A stretch of 64,000 nt of DNA, taken from contig JABWDB010000105.1 of NCBI GenBank assembly GCA_019614645.1, positions 124,001 through 188,000 of the forward strand, read 5' to 3'. Source of the stretch: Stratiolaelaps scimitus. Taxonomy: Eukaryota; Arthropoda; Arachnida; Mesostigmata; Laelapidae. The notes beneath the pieces were generated by a model. That model was not told the origin of the DNA. It made no database searches and saw only the letters and a program-made list of their open reading frames with translations. Position numbers and translations under genes: made by a program. Of this stretch, positions 1 to 13,758 are shown one piece after another (the stretch's first letter is position 1; the number at the start of each line of letters is the position of its first letter).

Positions 1-410
1 AACATCTAGTCCTGCCAGGCGGCTTCGGGTGGGGCTGACGTGCTGAGTGTGTGCACTCATTATCGAACAGCGAAACAGTCGGCACAGTTACTTTCTAATC
101 GGTAATTTGTACTTGTCATCTCTGTAGATGTCAGCACCTCGCCCCTCTCCCCACCAAATGTATTCATGGTTACATTATCTAATATTATAATACTATTTAG
201 TGTTTGTTTTTTTTGTTTTTATATATTTTTTTAAATTATTATAACATTAATTAATTTGCTAATCTGACTGACTCGTCACCGATATCAACCAAGAGCCATC
301 GGGCTACACGTTCGGTTAGCGCTAAATCAACAACAGCGATTTTTTTTTGCCACATCGGCTCAACACTCGATACGATCTCGGTGGTAGGCACACACCCGTC
401 GACAGCTCAC
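1..410. other. Left-edge sequence without a recognised exon
   Basis: I see no convincing exon here. Positions about 180-260 are very AT-rich with T-runs. The minus-strand SR-rich gene ends its last recognisable exon at 411 with a good donor (reading GTGAGC on the minus strand), so this stretch is probably intron of that gene, with further exons beyond the window. Confidence 0.4.
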
Positions 411-3400
411 CTCATCCTCAGTTTTGTCCTCCGATTTGCCCCATTCAAACTTCTCGTCGGGCTCCTCAGCGTCGCGGTTCCGCCGTCGGAGATCATCAGC
501 GCGACTGCGTGTCCCGCCGCCACGGGTGGCGGACGAACGCCGATGGTCGCTGTCGCCTTTACCCGAACCTCGTTTGGTGCCGCGCAGGGACGACGACTTG
601 CCCGCGTCGTCGGTCTCCCACTTAGAGCGTTCGGGGGTGGCGGGCTCCTCCTTTACCTGATAAAAAGGACCAAAAAGGTCGTGTGGTAAAAATCCGCCTG
701 TGGCGAAAACCCGTCCGTTCGTTCGAGAACTGAGCGTAGAAAAATACTCCTTACAAGTCACGAGATGATCGTGTGCGATTCGTATGCGATTGTCATTGAC
801 GTCGTTCGCTGTTTTCGTTTACTGTATATCTCTATACGGTTAGCCGAAATGTACGCCAAAGAGGTAAGCAAGAAGCATTCTGTTGAAACTTTGGAGAATA
901 ACAGGACCCCGAATATCAACGAAAACCACCAACAGCTACCAGTGTTCCAAAATCGAATCCATTCCAAATTCCCCTACTCGACTTGATTCTGTCATGTTAT
1001 ATTCTATCAGAAACCGTATCTAAATGTTTTCGGACCGACTCGCAGGCAGCATTTAACGTACACGGCATTGCTTTTGCACTGCTTCGTAAGATGGACAATT
1101 CTCCTTTTTAAATGCAAATGTGGCTGCAACGGTCTTGGGGGATCGAACTCGTGAATGCACCTACGTGTCTCCTCTGATTGCAACGCCGCCGAACACGAAT
1201 CCACCATAGCCAATATCTACCGTAACAATACAATACAAATCCCCCACTCCCGGCTGCAGTTCCGCTAATAAACCAATAAACCCTATACCTCTAGCCCTTT
1301 ACTAAAGTCAAGACCGAGGCCATTGCTACAGCAGTATCACTCCCTTGAGATTCTCCGCTGACCACCAAGCGTCCACCAGGCGAAAAACGTTGTTTCTCCG
1401 CTCCGTCCGGATTAACTACCCTGCCCGTGAGGTGACTCACCTTCGTCACGGGTGACAACTTCTCTTGCTTCGGCTTTATGCGGCCACTATCGCGCGGTTC
1501 CTCTGATTTCCGTATTTCGCTCTCCTGCCGTTTGCCGTTTCTCCCCCGAGCTTCGTCGCCTTTGTCATTTTGCGACCCTCTGCTCGGCGCGTCTCGGTTA
1601 CTTCGCCTGCTCGAGTCATCACCACCAGCGTCGCTCTTCCTCTCGCCCTTTCTGTCGTCACCTCCGCGGCCATTCCTCGGCGAGGACCTCCGGCCATCCC
1701 CGCGTCCGTCCCGGCGATCCTTTTGGCCTGCTGCGCCCTTGTCCCGCGAATCGTCCCGGTCCTTCGGTGGCGGCGAGGACCTCCGTCGCGGCGAGTCCTT
1801 TCGTGAGCTCCGATGGGGTGAGCTGCCCCGACTTCGTTTCGCCGAACTGTCTCGAGCCTCCCTTCGCGATGGGGAACTGCCGCGTCGCCGGGGGCTCTCG
1901 CCACGACCTCTGTCGCCGCGGCGTTTCGCCGACGACGACGACGACGGCGGTGATTGCTTTCGTTCAATGCTGCCGCTGCCCCCGACCCCGCCGCGCCTCC
2001 GGTCCTTGTGCTCACTTTGTCTCCTGCGAAAAGTTTCGACACTGAATGATTTCCAGCCCTACAATGTGATTGTATGTTTGATCTAGGAGTGACTCCGACG
2101 ACCTGATCTAGATGCATATGATATCGATATATATGAGGGGTGAGTTGGAGAAAACGTAGATGGGAATTCGTGCTACCTTGGAGGGCTTTTCCGCCGGTCC
2201 CTGGATCGTTTGCGGTCTCTTCGAGACGACGGATGTGAGCCTCGGCGACTCGGCGATGAAGTCTCTTTACGATGACGACCGTTAGCATTCGACGGACGTT
2301 GCCGATGACGCTGTTCTGTGGAGACGCTCCGTTTTCTGATGCTGCGCAACCAAAAAAGCATAGTAATCGATGTGAGTAAAAGGGTGAGGTTCCTTGCTGT
2401 ATTTCCTGTCTATGCCTCCAGGAACAGGTGAAGGTCTATCTTTCATCCTAGACTCGGTTTATTTAGTAGCTACTAATCTCAAGCTAAGGTACAATGCAAC
2501 ACACTATTAATAATAAAGCTTGTGGACGTGTTATAGTATCTTTTAGCGCTGTTGAAAGCATGACAAATAAATATGAACCATACGTTTATATTTATAAATT
2601 ATAATTATTATATATATATATTTAATATTGCGTCTTGCACAGATAATTTTTAGGTTAGTCGGAAACACAATCGTTTTTAACTAATCGACGCAACAGCTGC
2701 CGACATCAATTAATGAGAGGTGAACCCAAGATCGAAATACACACGAGTGTCGTGGCAATCAAGGGATTTTTAACAGACATTTTTAACAAGTAGACCATAT
2801 CGATGGTTCCCAACGGTTTTCCCTTCAGAAAATCGTTCTCCAATAAAAAAAAAAGTATATAATATATATATAGAGGGAAATGAGAGTCAAACCTATTCTT
2901 ATTTCGCCTCCTATCTGGTGAACGGGCCGGTGGTGAGCCGCTGCGTCGCCTAAAAAAGCGTGGCGTCGATACAAAGAACGCCAAACGAACAAATTAGATA
3001 CTTGGCTCGGTGTGCGATTAACGATGTGCAATTAACTTGCTGTTTTGTGGATGAACATATTTCATTTAACAGAATTCTACTACCAATTCGGAATTTCTCT
3101 AACGAGCCAATCGAGAAAATGATCAGTATCAAGCACGCGAAACAATTCAACTATGGCATACATATAAAATACGCTAATGACTGCTGCCGCCATCGGCGAT
3201 TCGCTCAGAAACACGGGGTAGAACACGGGGGGGGGGAACAAGGAACACGAGTGCCTACGACAGGCTGCCTCTCAGGGGTTGTTCAATACCTTTCGTTATT
3301 ATTACGTTTCCTCGACGGCGATGATTGACCATTTGGTAGCTTCTTCTTTGCAGGAGATAATCTCCGCTTTGCAGGTGATCTGAAAATTGACATAAGGAAT

Positions 3401-3982
3401 AACAGCTTATAAAGAAGACGTACACCAGTGACTAAGCAGCGAACGAACGGCTAGTTTACTATATGAAATAATAAGACATGGTGTACCAATGAGATGACAT
3501 TACGAGCGCTTTATGTTTTCTCCCATCTTCCCCCACGCATCTCGTAAGCAATTCCACTGTCGACGCAACATCAATGGGTCAACAGCCACCATAATGCCAC
3601 TCCCGCGGCATGCCGACTGCATACTTGGAGACAAGCATAACGCGGCATTTTGTCGCAAAAGGCCGCCGGCGCAGGACACGCCGGCCTCGAATCAGCCCTC
3701 CCGACCAGGACGCGCGCCCCTTGTCACAATTGCTAAATATGAGGGATTTATTCCACGTTTCGAACATATCATTCGATTCCACGTACTGCCCCACCACCCG
3801 CTTGTGGCACCGCATCCCCATCGGCTCCCTACCGACTTCGGTGTTTGCTGACGCGTTGAGGTGGTTTCTCGTTCGGTTGGCGCCGGCTGTTCTTCCCGTT
3901 GTTGTGTGCACTTTCAGAGCGTCCGGAGCCGCTTCGGCTGTCATCGTCCCCGCTGCCGCTCTCGGTGCCGCCACCGCTGCCG

Positions 3983-4013
<31 letters not shown>

Positions 4014-6187
4014 CGCCACTGGAACCGGATCCACTTTCGTCACCGGTGCCACTGCCCGACTCGGAACCTGACTCGCTATCTGAGCTGCCGCTGCCCGAGG
4101 TAGATCTGGAAATCAGTTGAGCAGGTCGATTGATTGAGATTGGAGTGAGCCATTGAAATAACGTGAACACGATGAACACGGACCGGTCACAATAAAACAA
4201 CGAGCGTCAACGACCGCAAAATAGCGCAACTTGTCGACCGAGTCGATGTTGTCCGCTGCTTCACCCGAGGGCAAAGTACTCTTATTACGAATGTTGATTT
4301 AATTACAAACTACTTGATGAATCCTCTCGGTGAAATAAAACTACACCCTTTTTGGAAAACAAGAGAAAAAAAACCAAAGCTGGCTAAAAATGCATACCCT
4401 GCAGAGGGTCTAGACACCATGGATATTCGTCGAAAAATTGAAAGCGCCAATCTCGAAATAATATCGATAATACTCTGTATCGTCACTGAGGCTTACTCGC
4501 TCTGGCTGCCGGATTCATCGTCTCCTTCGCTTGAGCTGTCTGAGGGTGGTTCACTTGGAGGCCGGCGCTTCTTGTGCGCGTGCTTGTACTCCTGAAACGG
4601 CGGGAAATAGGATATTGCATATGGTAGGTAACGGGACCATCTCGTCAGCTCGTGGTTCCAACTGGCGCCTTGCCAAACACGAGTGCATTACGCTTGCAAT
4701 TCAATTTTTCGCAGAGGACTCTATGTATAGTTCTTAAGAGATAGCCGCGAGACAAATGTTCGCCTCGCTGGAGACGGAGAATTTCATTATGATCATTATT
4801 ATTACTATTATTCATATGCTTAGCTAGTACCTTCTTTTATACTGCGTATAGAATGATATGGTATGTATTCAGTGACTACGGACTGTCCGAAAAATACCAA
4901 ACAGTTACCAATTACGCTAATAAACTCGAGCCTCACCTTAGTGTCCGGACTTCTATACGCTCTTTCGTCGCGGAGAGGGGACACTCGAAGTTCCATTGGC
5001 CTAACGACAAGCGGCGCTTGAAAGTAGCCATCTGAATCGGACGAGTCCGCCTACGTTCATGTCCACGGCCAGTGATAAAGGTCACAGTTAGTGTTTCATA
5101 AATATAGCTATTATAGAAAATGGAACCTTTCCCAATCGAGACTCCGCAATACGATGTACATGCCATTATTTTCAATACAGGGTACTAATCAGGGGTAAGC
5201 TTATCCTGTTGACATTTAACGTCCCCGGAATTACTTCGTAAGGTGGACCCCTATGTGTAAACGTGCAACGGTGGGGATTGAACCCTTGTGTGCACGACCT
5301 CCGGTTGCACGACGGCAGGCGCGCACGAATGCACCACACCGCCGAGCACGTTGTGAGCCATCAACGAACACTGCCGATGACCGTAATGGTTCATTTTGAT
5401 CCACTGTGAACAAAGGTTTCCCGATGGCTTCATATATATATATATATTTATTTATTTATATATTTATACACAGGTCATCCGCTTCATACATTTATTGGGG
5501 ACCGACTCAATTCGATTGGCTTTCTTAAACCAGCTAGCTCCACGGGCTCACGACATAAAGTGCGTGACAGCGCGACGAGCTGTTTGCCATCCTTAATTTT
5601 ATATATACCCTCTACGTTTAGATATAACAGGCAAGCGGGGAAACTGACTATTTAGTAGTTCGAGTGGACCGTAAACGATAGTATGACTCATATCATCTTC
5701 AGCTGTAACGCTGATTACAGTGATTTCTGACGCCACAGTGTCCTAGCAAAATGAGACATTGCTCCGGCGCTGTTCGACAGACGAGCACCGGCTCTACCCA
5801 ATTCGCTAGTTGAAGTCGCTTGTTTGTTTTTCGTGTGCTTTCTACTGCTGTATTCAGATCATTTTGCCGAAACCGAGCAACAATCGAGTTTTTCCGGAAC
5901 ACACACCGTGAGCACACCAGATCATTACTTGATGATAATATTTGTATATTCACAACCGCTGACATGAGCAGTTGTTGTCACCACAACAGTCATCCTGCCG
6001 GACGGCAGTCGTTACAAGGTAGCGACTTGTCGTATGCTCGCTAACTTCATTCATAGGCATCGATTGACTAGCCCCCTAAACTCTGCTCGGTAAATCGAGA
6101 TTCGGTGGCGGGACACTTCAGCAGGATTTGACTTACCCGTCGTTTGCGGCGCCGAAGGTCCGGTGAGCTTACGCGATGTCTCACCAT
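411..6187 (-). CDS. Serine/arginine-rich (RS-domain) nuclear protein, 5' part of gene
   Basis: Nine minus-strand exons join in one open frame of about 558 codons: 6137-6187, 4937-5050, 4497-4591, 3833-4105, 3290-3379, 2893-2949, 2177-2341, 1441-2023 and 411-656. The start ATG at 6187 opens MVRHRVSSPDLRRRKRR. The product then shows an acidic Ser/Gly run (exon 3833-4105: SGSGSSDSESGSESGSG), RS/RD-rich tracts (SPAKRRLSPAKKK, RRGSHPSSRRDRKRSRDRR), and an end with possible sumoylation-type KxE motifs (KQEKLSP, VKEEPATPE) and KFEWGKSEDKTEDE. Five successive introns after exon 3 are phase 2 and every junction keeps frame, which supports the model. RS domains are typical of nuclear-speckle splicing factors. 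No RRM, PWI or FHA domain is visible. SNIP1, whose FHA domain would lie off the left edge, is one weak possibility. The gene faces away from UPF2. Exon structure is fairly sure; identity is unknown. Confidence 0.75.
1010..1212 (-). repeat. tRNA-derived SINE, family alpha, copy 1
   Basis: It lies in the intron between the last two SR-gene exons. Read on the minus strand it has a tRNA-like head with a B box (GTTCGATCCC at 1138-1147), then a body shared with copies near 5.2, 22.3 and 63.0 kb: TTTGCATTTAAA, a TTACGAAG motif, ACGTTAAATG, and a CCGAAAAC-type end. A weak reading frame through it is not a gene. Confidence 0.6.
5196..5375 (-). repeat. tRNA-derived SINE, family alpha, copy 2
   Basis: It lies in the first intron of the SR-rich gene. 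The minus strand carries a very good Pol III B box, GGTTCAATCCC (5274-5284), after a tRNA-like head. It continues into GGTCCACCTTACGAAG and ACGTTAAATG, the family alpha body. It is shorter than copy 1 at the 3' end. Confidence 0.6.
5431..5468. repeat. AT/TTTA microsatellite
   Basis: Alternating TA followed by TTTA repeats, in the first intron of the SR-rich gene next to SINE alpha copy 2. Confidence 0.85.
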
Positions 6188-7113
6188 TGTACAACACGAA
6201 CGGAGCGTGAAGCTAAACTCAATCACAACGACACGATCGAACTACTGGCAAACTACTCGTAGGCTGGCTGGCTCGAATCAACTCGGGAAGATGCAGCGAC
6301 ACTTCCGACTTTCGAACCGCTCGTTGGTATGGTTCGTTCACTGCGGCAGTGACGACGGTTGCAGTGCTAGCAGAGTTGCCACTGCAGAGAACGCTGCCAT
6401 CCTTCGAAGAAGCTCTCCGTTCACCGAGTGTTGATTTTCTCCTGACGAACGGTGTCGCGGACCTACTCGAACGCGACGGTTGGTTCCGCAGACTCACTTT
6501 GTAAACAACATTTTCAAGGAGGTTTTGTTTCGGTGGCGGTGGCGGCGGTAGCTAGCTTTGTTGACTGCTCGTCTCTCGTCGGCGGGCTGTCTGCTAAGGG
6601 GTCTTGATCGAATGTTTTTCGAAATGTCAACCGCTTTGTTCTTTTCGGAGATTTCTACTCGAACAAACTGGGAGCCCTAGTGCGCAATTGAATCGGCTAT
6701 GATTAACGAGGATATCCTGATTAGCGATTGACAGGATCAAGACGATATGACATGCTGCCATCGTACGATCTTGATTCAGCAGGGAACAAATTCACGAACG
6801 CAATTCTAGAGTGTCCGCCCGCCACCTGCTCGGTGTTCCGCGGGTTGGCCGCTAATCGGCGGAAGCCGTGTCAATCTCTCGATCTGTACAAGTCTTGCCT
6901 GTTCCAATTCCCCGAGAGGGACTGTGTCTCAGTTGGTGATCGTCTGTGGGTATATGCTTCTTGCGCTCTCGTACATCGAAAGCCCCTTCCAGTGATTGCT
7001 GAGGAGTGAGATATTTTTGTTCGGTCGATTCAGTGGTCCATTTTGTCGAGTATTCGAGTAACGCGTGGATTCAGGCCATATCCTCATGTGTCAGCGAGCG
7101 AGAGAACTCGAGG
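6188..7113. promoter_or_regulatory. Putative shared promoter between SR-rich gene and UPF2
   Basis: The start codons of the two divergent genes lie about 926 bp apart (6187 minus, 7114 plus), with no coding exon recognised between them. Around 6530-6560 there is a GGTGGCGGTGGCGGCGG tract, more GC-rich than the flanking AT-rich introns. A shared or overlapping promoter is inferred from the geometry. No TATA box or start site can be assigned by eye, and noncoding 5' exons may exist. Confidence 0.45.
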
Positions 7114-9063
7114 ATGGCTGATGACAAAGGTGATGAACAAGGATTGTTGACGAGTGATCAGGAGTGTCGTTTAACTTCTGCTGAGAATTATGTGTTGATC
7201 AGTGGCTCGAAAATGAACGCGGAAAAAATTGAAAACACTGTTGTTCTTGCCCTCGGATGTGGGACACCCTGTTGCGACAGGCGAACAGCAGAGATTATGT
7301 AACTTTTAATGCAACTGACTTCATAAGCTCTGAATGCTCAAGAGATCAAAATTGATAATTGTCAATTTTCGTGGTGGCCTTTCGATATCTCATGACACGT
7401 TGTATCCCGCACGTACAGCCAATAGAGCATATAGCGGATTAGCGTCCACGACGTAAACACAGCTTATGTCGCAGGGGCTGGCGGAAAATAATTCGGAATT
7501 GTGTGTGTCCGACGAATTTCTCCCGTGTCCCCAACCAATCCAAGGGCTGACTTACTAGATTATTTATTTTCTGCAAACATCTGTTAATTTGTTAATCTTC
7601 ATTCCGACCTGTTTATAGTCAAAACGTTTGCCGAGGTTCGGGCCGAACTTCGCCGGGGGAACCTCACACCAGTGCGTGCCACCGAAAATGGTCTTGCCCT
7701 CAGAGACTCCAGCCTCAAGAAGAATACGGCGTTCGTGCGAAAAATTGTGCGTAACTACCATAGTAATAGGGGATTTGTTAACTATGACTTGCTGACTAAA
7801 GATACATTCAAATTCGACTACATTAAACGAATTAGCGATGACAGCGTCGATAGTTATAACTAACATGTGCCGTATATACTCCCGTCACTTGGTTGGTAGT
7901 TAAAAATCGTTATCTTGATATTCTTTAATATTAAGAATACACTAGAAGAGGTTGTTCTTAGATGTCTTTCACGTTCAGCTGGTATAATTATCGCCCTCGT
8001 TTATAAGGAGCCAATAAATTCATATTTAGATCTGCTGTCATTTTTTGCATGAACTTTGAGCCCATGTCCGAAGCTTGCATGCGGTGTAAACGTCGAATGC
8101 AGGTGGTTTTGTAGGGCCGTGCCGAGTACACCAGGTATAAATTTTCTATGTGCGTACGTTTTACAGAAAACATATAGTGAAGCTCAACAGTCATCGGTTC
8201 TCAATGACATCCGGTCACTCAACTTGTCCAAGTACATCTCGGAGATCTGTCAAGCGATCGTTGAGTCGAAGTTCAAACTCAGCGACATCCCATCACTTGT
8301 ACAGGTCAGTTGTGTTTCTGGGGTCTCGGCCACGGCCCCCTCAATGCTAACTCCCTCGGAAGGTGTCTCCCACAGGCTGATCCTCGCCACCGGGGACGAA
8401 CGCGCAGGGTTCCCCTTTCTGAAACCGCCTCTCCTTCGGTGATGACCATGAAGACCTCGGCTTGACATAGTGTCCCAGCTGCTTCTATAATTATTGTATA
8501 TATATATATATATTTTGGGAAAATAAATCTTCACTGTCTATTTGCTCATTCGTCAATAACAATTTACTGTATTCGACGATATATATGCATATGCTGTGTA
8601 GCTTGCGAAGTCAGACGATTCGCACTGAACCCCGACGCAGCTAATACCCTTTCATTTAATTTACGCAAGTCAAACGCGATCCCCTTAGTGGTACTTTGCT
8701 AATAAATTGTCCTGTTGCAGGTATGCTCACGACTCCATGCGGAATATGCCGATTTCGCCAGTTCGTTGCTCGACTGTGTGCAAAAATCGGTACCTTCGCA
8801 GGCAGCGAATCCTGCCAAGGCTCGTGTGGATCTTCGATTGAGCGCGGAACTTCTCCTCGCTGGAGTTTTCCCTCTGAAGGAAGGATTTCAACTGCTCAAA
8901 CATTTTCTACAGGTCGGTAGTATACTGAACATATGTGTAATATTGACACGTGTACGGAATGTCGGAGCTAACGGAATAATATGATATAATTAATATACAT
9001 TGTATTAAATAACTAATGTCTAACACTAACGACGAGTACTGGCTTTCTGATGTTCGCGTCGTC

Positions 9064-9095
<32 letters not shown>

Positions 9096-12000
9096 TGTAT
9101 ATATTAATAATCGAATCCATATTTTCGTGTATCAAGAAGTCGAAAAGGTTCGTACAATGTTCGTTAAATTAATATCTTTTATCAGATGCTTCAATCCTTA
9201 GACCTGACGACTTAAAATGGCATCCCCTCGCACCACCATGATGATTCTGAGCAAACTGTCTCTCCTCGCCTCAATGCAATCCGTTTTGAGCTTGAATGAT
9301 AAGAAAAATAATCAGTTGCATTTTTCATCGTTATTTCAATTGACAAAAATATCCTGTCGCCGCAAAAATATCCAACTGACGTCATAATAATAATAACGTA
9401 TTAATTGATGTTTTCGATGTATTTCGTACAGCGTTGTTGTACTGTTTAGTAGAAATCGAAAACGCGTAGAAGCGCGTCTACGCGGTAATTTCAGCAGAAA
9501 CACCGCACTGTGACGCTTCGCTACCTTGAACGCAATACAGCTGGCATAGTAACATGTTGACAGCCTGTTTCGGTACTCGGTGCTGTCTCAAGGGAAGTCG
9601 ACTGTGCAGAATTAATTGCGAATGGTGGTGCGCGCTAAATTGTAACATGCAGTTTTCCACACCTGGAATTGACCCCTCCCCCGCATTTCTGTCTTTATCA
9701 TTTTCATTAGGAAATGTGTAATCAAAGCCAACAATCGTTGAGTGCAGTGATCTCATTGTGTAAAAGCTGTGGAGACGAGTTGCTCGCGTTCAATCCGGGA
9801 GCACCGGGAGACATCTATGTGCCCGTTGACAGGCAAAAGCAACTTCAGGTACGAATCAAATAAGCAGACATTCAGTAAAAGTAAAGTGCTGTAAGGATAC
9901 AAGAGTTCTGGCCACTACGTGCGGGGGCCCCCTCGATGACCGTTGAAAAAAACCCGCCATGGATGACCAGTACCATGTATTATACATAGGGTATACTCTC
10001 TGAACACTATGCAGAAGGGATGGTGCCGAGTAGGTATACATTATACAGCCTATATTGCACAGACTATTAGCAGCAGGATACGCTCCATGCTTTGATGACG
10101 TGATGCAATCGATTTGTCGTTTCCACTAAACTGTACCCCCGTGTTCACTCTTACCCGACCTTTATAGATGATGGTGCGAGAGTACTTCAAGTCGATCTGT
10201 CGATACGCGACCCGTGAACATAGTGAACTCTGCAAGATGCAGAAGAAGCACAGGCATACGGTACAATCGAAAGGCGTCGCACCTCAGGATATGGCGGAAA
10301 AATTGGAGACTGCTCAGGTTCGTGTGTTATACGAAGGAGAGAGAGAGAGAGGAATAACGGTGTAATATATATATATATATATATATATAGGCCACATGCA
10401 GCCAGCTTGGAACGGGCCAAATAGTGTTCGCAAATCGACCGATGTGACAACTTTTATTCCCGAAGTGTTGTTGCCTTATCGCATTATCGTATGCTTGGTT
10501 TTGGTCCTTTGATCCGGGCGGTCGATCTGTTTTGGACTGATCCGGGATTGCTCCAACAGACCTATATGACAGTAGGGTAATGTGCATTGTGTCAGGCGAA
10601 TGACGGCTTTTCACGACGCACCGACCCAATGCTACTGTGACTGCCAGTGCGACAAGTGAACGGTTGGCAACATTGTTAATCCAAGGACGGTCTTCTCGTT
10701 GTCAATTTGTGGGCCATCGTAATAATGAACAGTGTACATAGTGTACATGTGTATTGTAGTACCGAAAAATGCTAGACCTGGAAATGTATACGCCTATGGA
10801 AAGTGAATGTTGTTCCCTTGCATAGACAACTCTTTGACTTGACTTGAATTGCGACAGATGACCTTCGTCAAGTTGACAAGCTCACTCGAGCAGTTGGCCG
10901 CGATGCTGGGAGAGAACGCGCCACAGTTCACCGAACCTGAGGAGCCACCTGAGGGTGAAGGGATCGTACAAGGGGTATGTCACAATGAATCGAATTAATC
11001 GAAATCTCTCTAATTAATTTATTACCATTATGCATCATCATCGCGTTTGTCCGGTATAGAAATGAACAAAAACCACGTAATATCATTTCACATAGTATGT
11101 TATTTCATGCGTGCTGACGTACTCATTCATGTCATTCCATATAGGGACTTTTCGGTTGTTTTACTTTTAGCTTGAGCTTCAATTCGATCTATGTTAGCAA
11201 GTCATCCGAATCATTGTCCCTATAATCTATCCATAATACAAATGAGGATTCTGGCATGGCATTGTATACGTGTATCTGCGGACAGCCACATCCACATCAT
11301 CATTGGAAGCTGTTACAATGTTTTTGACATGCGTCGTGTGTGAAATCAAAGAGATAATTAATTGTTTGTTCTTTCCCTAGCATTGACCTCTCGTTGTCTC
11401 CATTGCAGGTTTTGATAGAGACGGAGCTTTCGGAAGAATCCTTATGGGAAGATTCGGACACGCAGGCGTTCTACGAGCATCTTCCGGATCTTAAGGCCAT
11501 AATGCCCGCTATCCTCAAGGACAATGCTAAGGATGACAAGGTTAGACAGAGACTCGAACGGGTGGGTACTGGTCCGTTTGATTTCCATGGGCTTCGACTG
11601 AGTCAGTGCCTGCCTACCTGCTCGCAGTTTGCCACTGTGAACATCCGGGGCGCTCCGGATGAGGTAGGTGGCGCATTGGAGCTCGCACGCACGCACGAGA
11701 TTTGCAGACCGTCGACACCAACCGGTGCTGACGCCGCAGCGATCTTCTCCAAATCGATTGAGTTCAACTGATCAGCTCACCGCACAGTCTGGCCAACGGG
11801 GATAGCGCGACGCCTCGTTGTCAGCGATGTATTCGAATTGGTCTCCATCTCCGGTAGGGGGTCGATAAGCTCGAGTTCGAGGGGGCGGGATAATGTCGCT
11901 GAGAGTTTCGGCTCGCCGATTTGAACAAAAAGCGCCGCCGACAACACCAATCGTTGCGACATTTTCATTTTCTAACTGTGGTTTTTGTTTGTTTGTTGCC

Positions 12001-12920
12001 AACTGTCTCGTGTGCGTCACAGGAGATCTATGACGAACTCGGTCGTGAAGAGGAGAAATCGGTATCTCCGTCCCCCGAAGGCGCCGGAGGTGACACCGAG
12101 ACCGAGGAGGATCTAGCCGAAAAGGCAGAGAAGGAAATGAAAAAGGTGAATTACCACACTGGGCGGCACCCCATGCTCATAGTTCATAGGGGACAGGCCA
12201 AAGGGCTCGTAGCCTTAGGTGTCCCTCTTAGCTTTCGGTTTGTTAGGCCTAAGGATCTGCACGCCTAAGCCTCGATTTGAGATCAACATCGTTGTGTTAC
12301 CCATTGTGTTTCATTCACTGTTATTGTCATGTGCTGTTATTCGCAGGTTGAAACGAAGCCACAATTGGACCTCTTCCTCAAGCAGCTGCCTCAGTGTCTC
12401 AATCGAGACACCATCGACCAGATGGCCGAACAGTTCTGTTTCAACCTTAACACACGTGAGTGGAATCCTGAATCGATAGTGGATATTACCTTAGCCGTGA
12501 TTGGCCTCGCCTAGGTATCTCTTCATAGTACAGCTCATTTTACTGTGATTCGTAAGCGTTCCATTTACCTAGCAGTAGTAGTAACGAAGAGGCTCACAAG
12601 AGATCTTGTTGATCTACCGTTGAAAATGGTTTCATGTTCGAATCCGGGTGGATGTTATGGGTCACCAATCGGTTCTCTCCTCTCTTCAATCTGTCCCTAT
12701 GTTTCTCATCCTCACATATAGGACCGAATCGCTATAAGCTGACGCGAGCGTTATTCCTCGTGTCTCGAACCCGTCTCGATCTCCTTCCGCTGTACTCGCG
12801 GCTCGTGGCAATCCTTAAACCTGTCGCGGCCGACCTCGGGGAAGAGCTATGCGGGCTGCTCCTCAAGGATTTCTCGTACCAGCTCCGCAAGAAGGACCAG
12901 ATGAATATAGAGACGAAGGT

Positions 12921-12955
<35 letters not shown>

Positions 12956-13528
12956 GCACGTAATGAATGTTTAATGTAACAGGTTAATCCTTTAGCTATC
13001 GTTATATATAAAATATATACCCTTATATATTTTATATAGAAATTGCAGCTCCTTTAATAAACCAATAAAGGTTTACCTTTTCCTTATATATATTATCGTA
13101 CTTTAAGTAATATTTCCCCCCACCTTGCATAGACGAACTTCATTCTCTCATAGTACACCTATGATACATATGAAAGGCTACTGACTATCTTGGCATACGT
13201 TTCTATGCGATTCTTCAGGTAAAAACTGTTCGCTTTTTGGCGGAGCTGACGAAATTTCGGGTCCTTCCAATGAGCGAGTCCCTGCGTTGCTTTAAACGGC
13301 TCCTGGCCGACTTCTCCCACCACACGATCGATATGAGCTGTCACCTCGTTGAATGCTGTGGACGCTTCCTGTTTCTTCAACGTAAGTGAAGATGTTTATG
13401 CTCGATCATTCAAATTTTTGAAATTGACAAAGTGTTGTCATTTATAAGACTATAATATCGGCTATGCTTTCGTCGCAGATTGCTGAGTGTTGCTGTATAT
13501 ATATATATATATATATATAAAGGCATAA

Positions 13529-13559
<31 letters not shown>

Positions 13560-13720
13560 GTTACTTCTTGAGTCCTGCTACACACATCTCTATGCTGACA
13601 CAAGCACTAATAGCACCGGAGTAATTAGCAGGCATGACAAAAATGCTCCAGCAATACACTGATGTTTCCTTTATTATTCAAAATCATGTTTATTGCAGGC
13701 GCGATTCGGCGGCGACGATG

Positions 13721-13758
<38 letters not shown>

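Noticed and set aside
1476..2288. 270-codon minus-strand open frame
   Set aside because: It is the wrong frame across an SR-gene exon and an intron; the RS-rich frame with consistent splice phases explains the region better.
11394..12268. Separate plus-strand genes at 11.4 and 11.9 kb
   Set aside because: These are UPF2 exons read through into introns.
12610..12680. GTTCGAATCCGGGT resembling a Pol III B box in a UPF2 intron
   Set aside because: No matching A box, body or target duplication was found, so a tRNA or SINE call is not supported.
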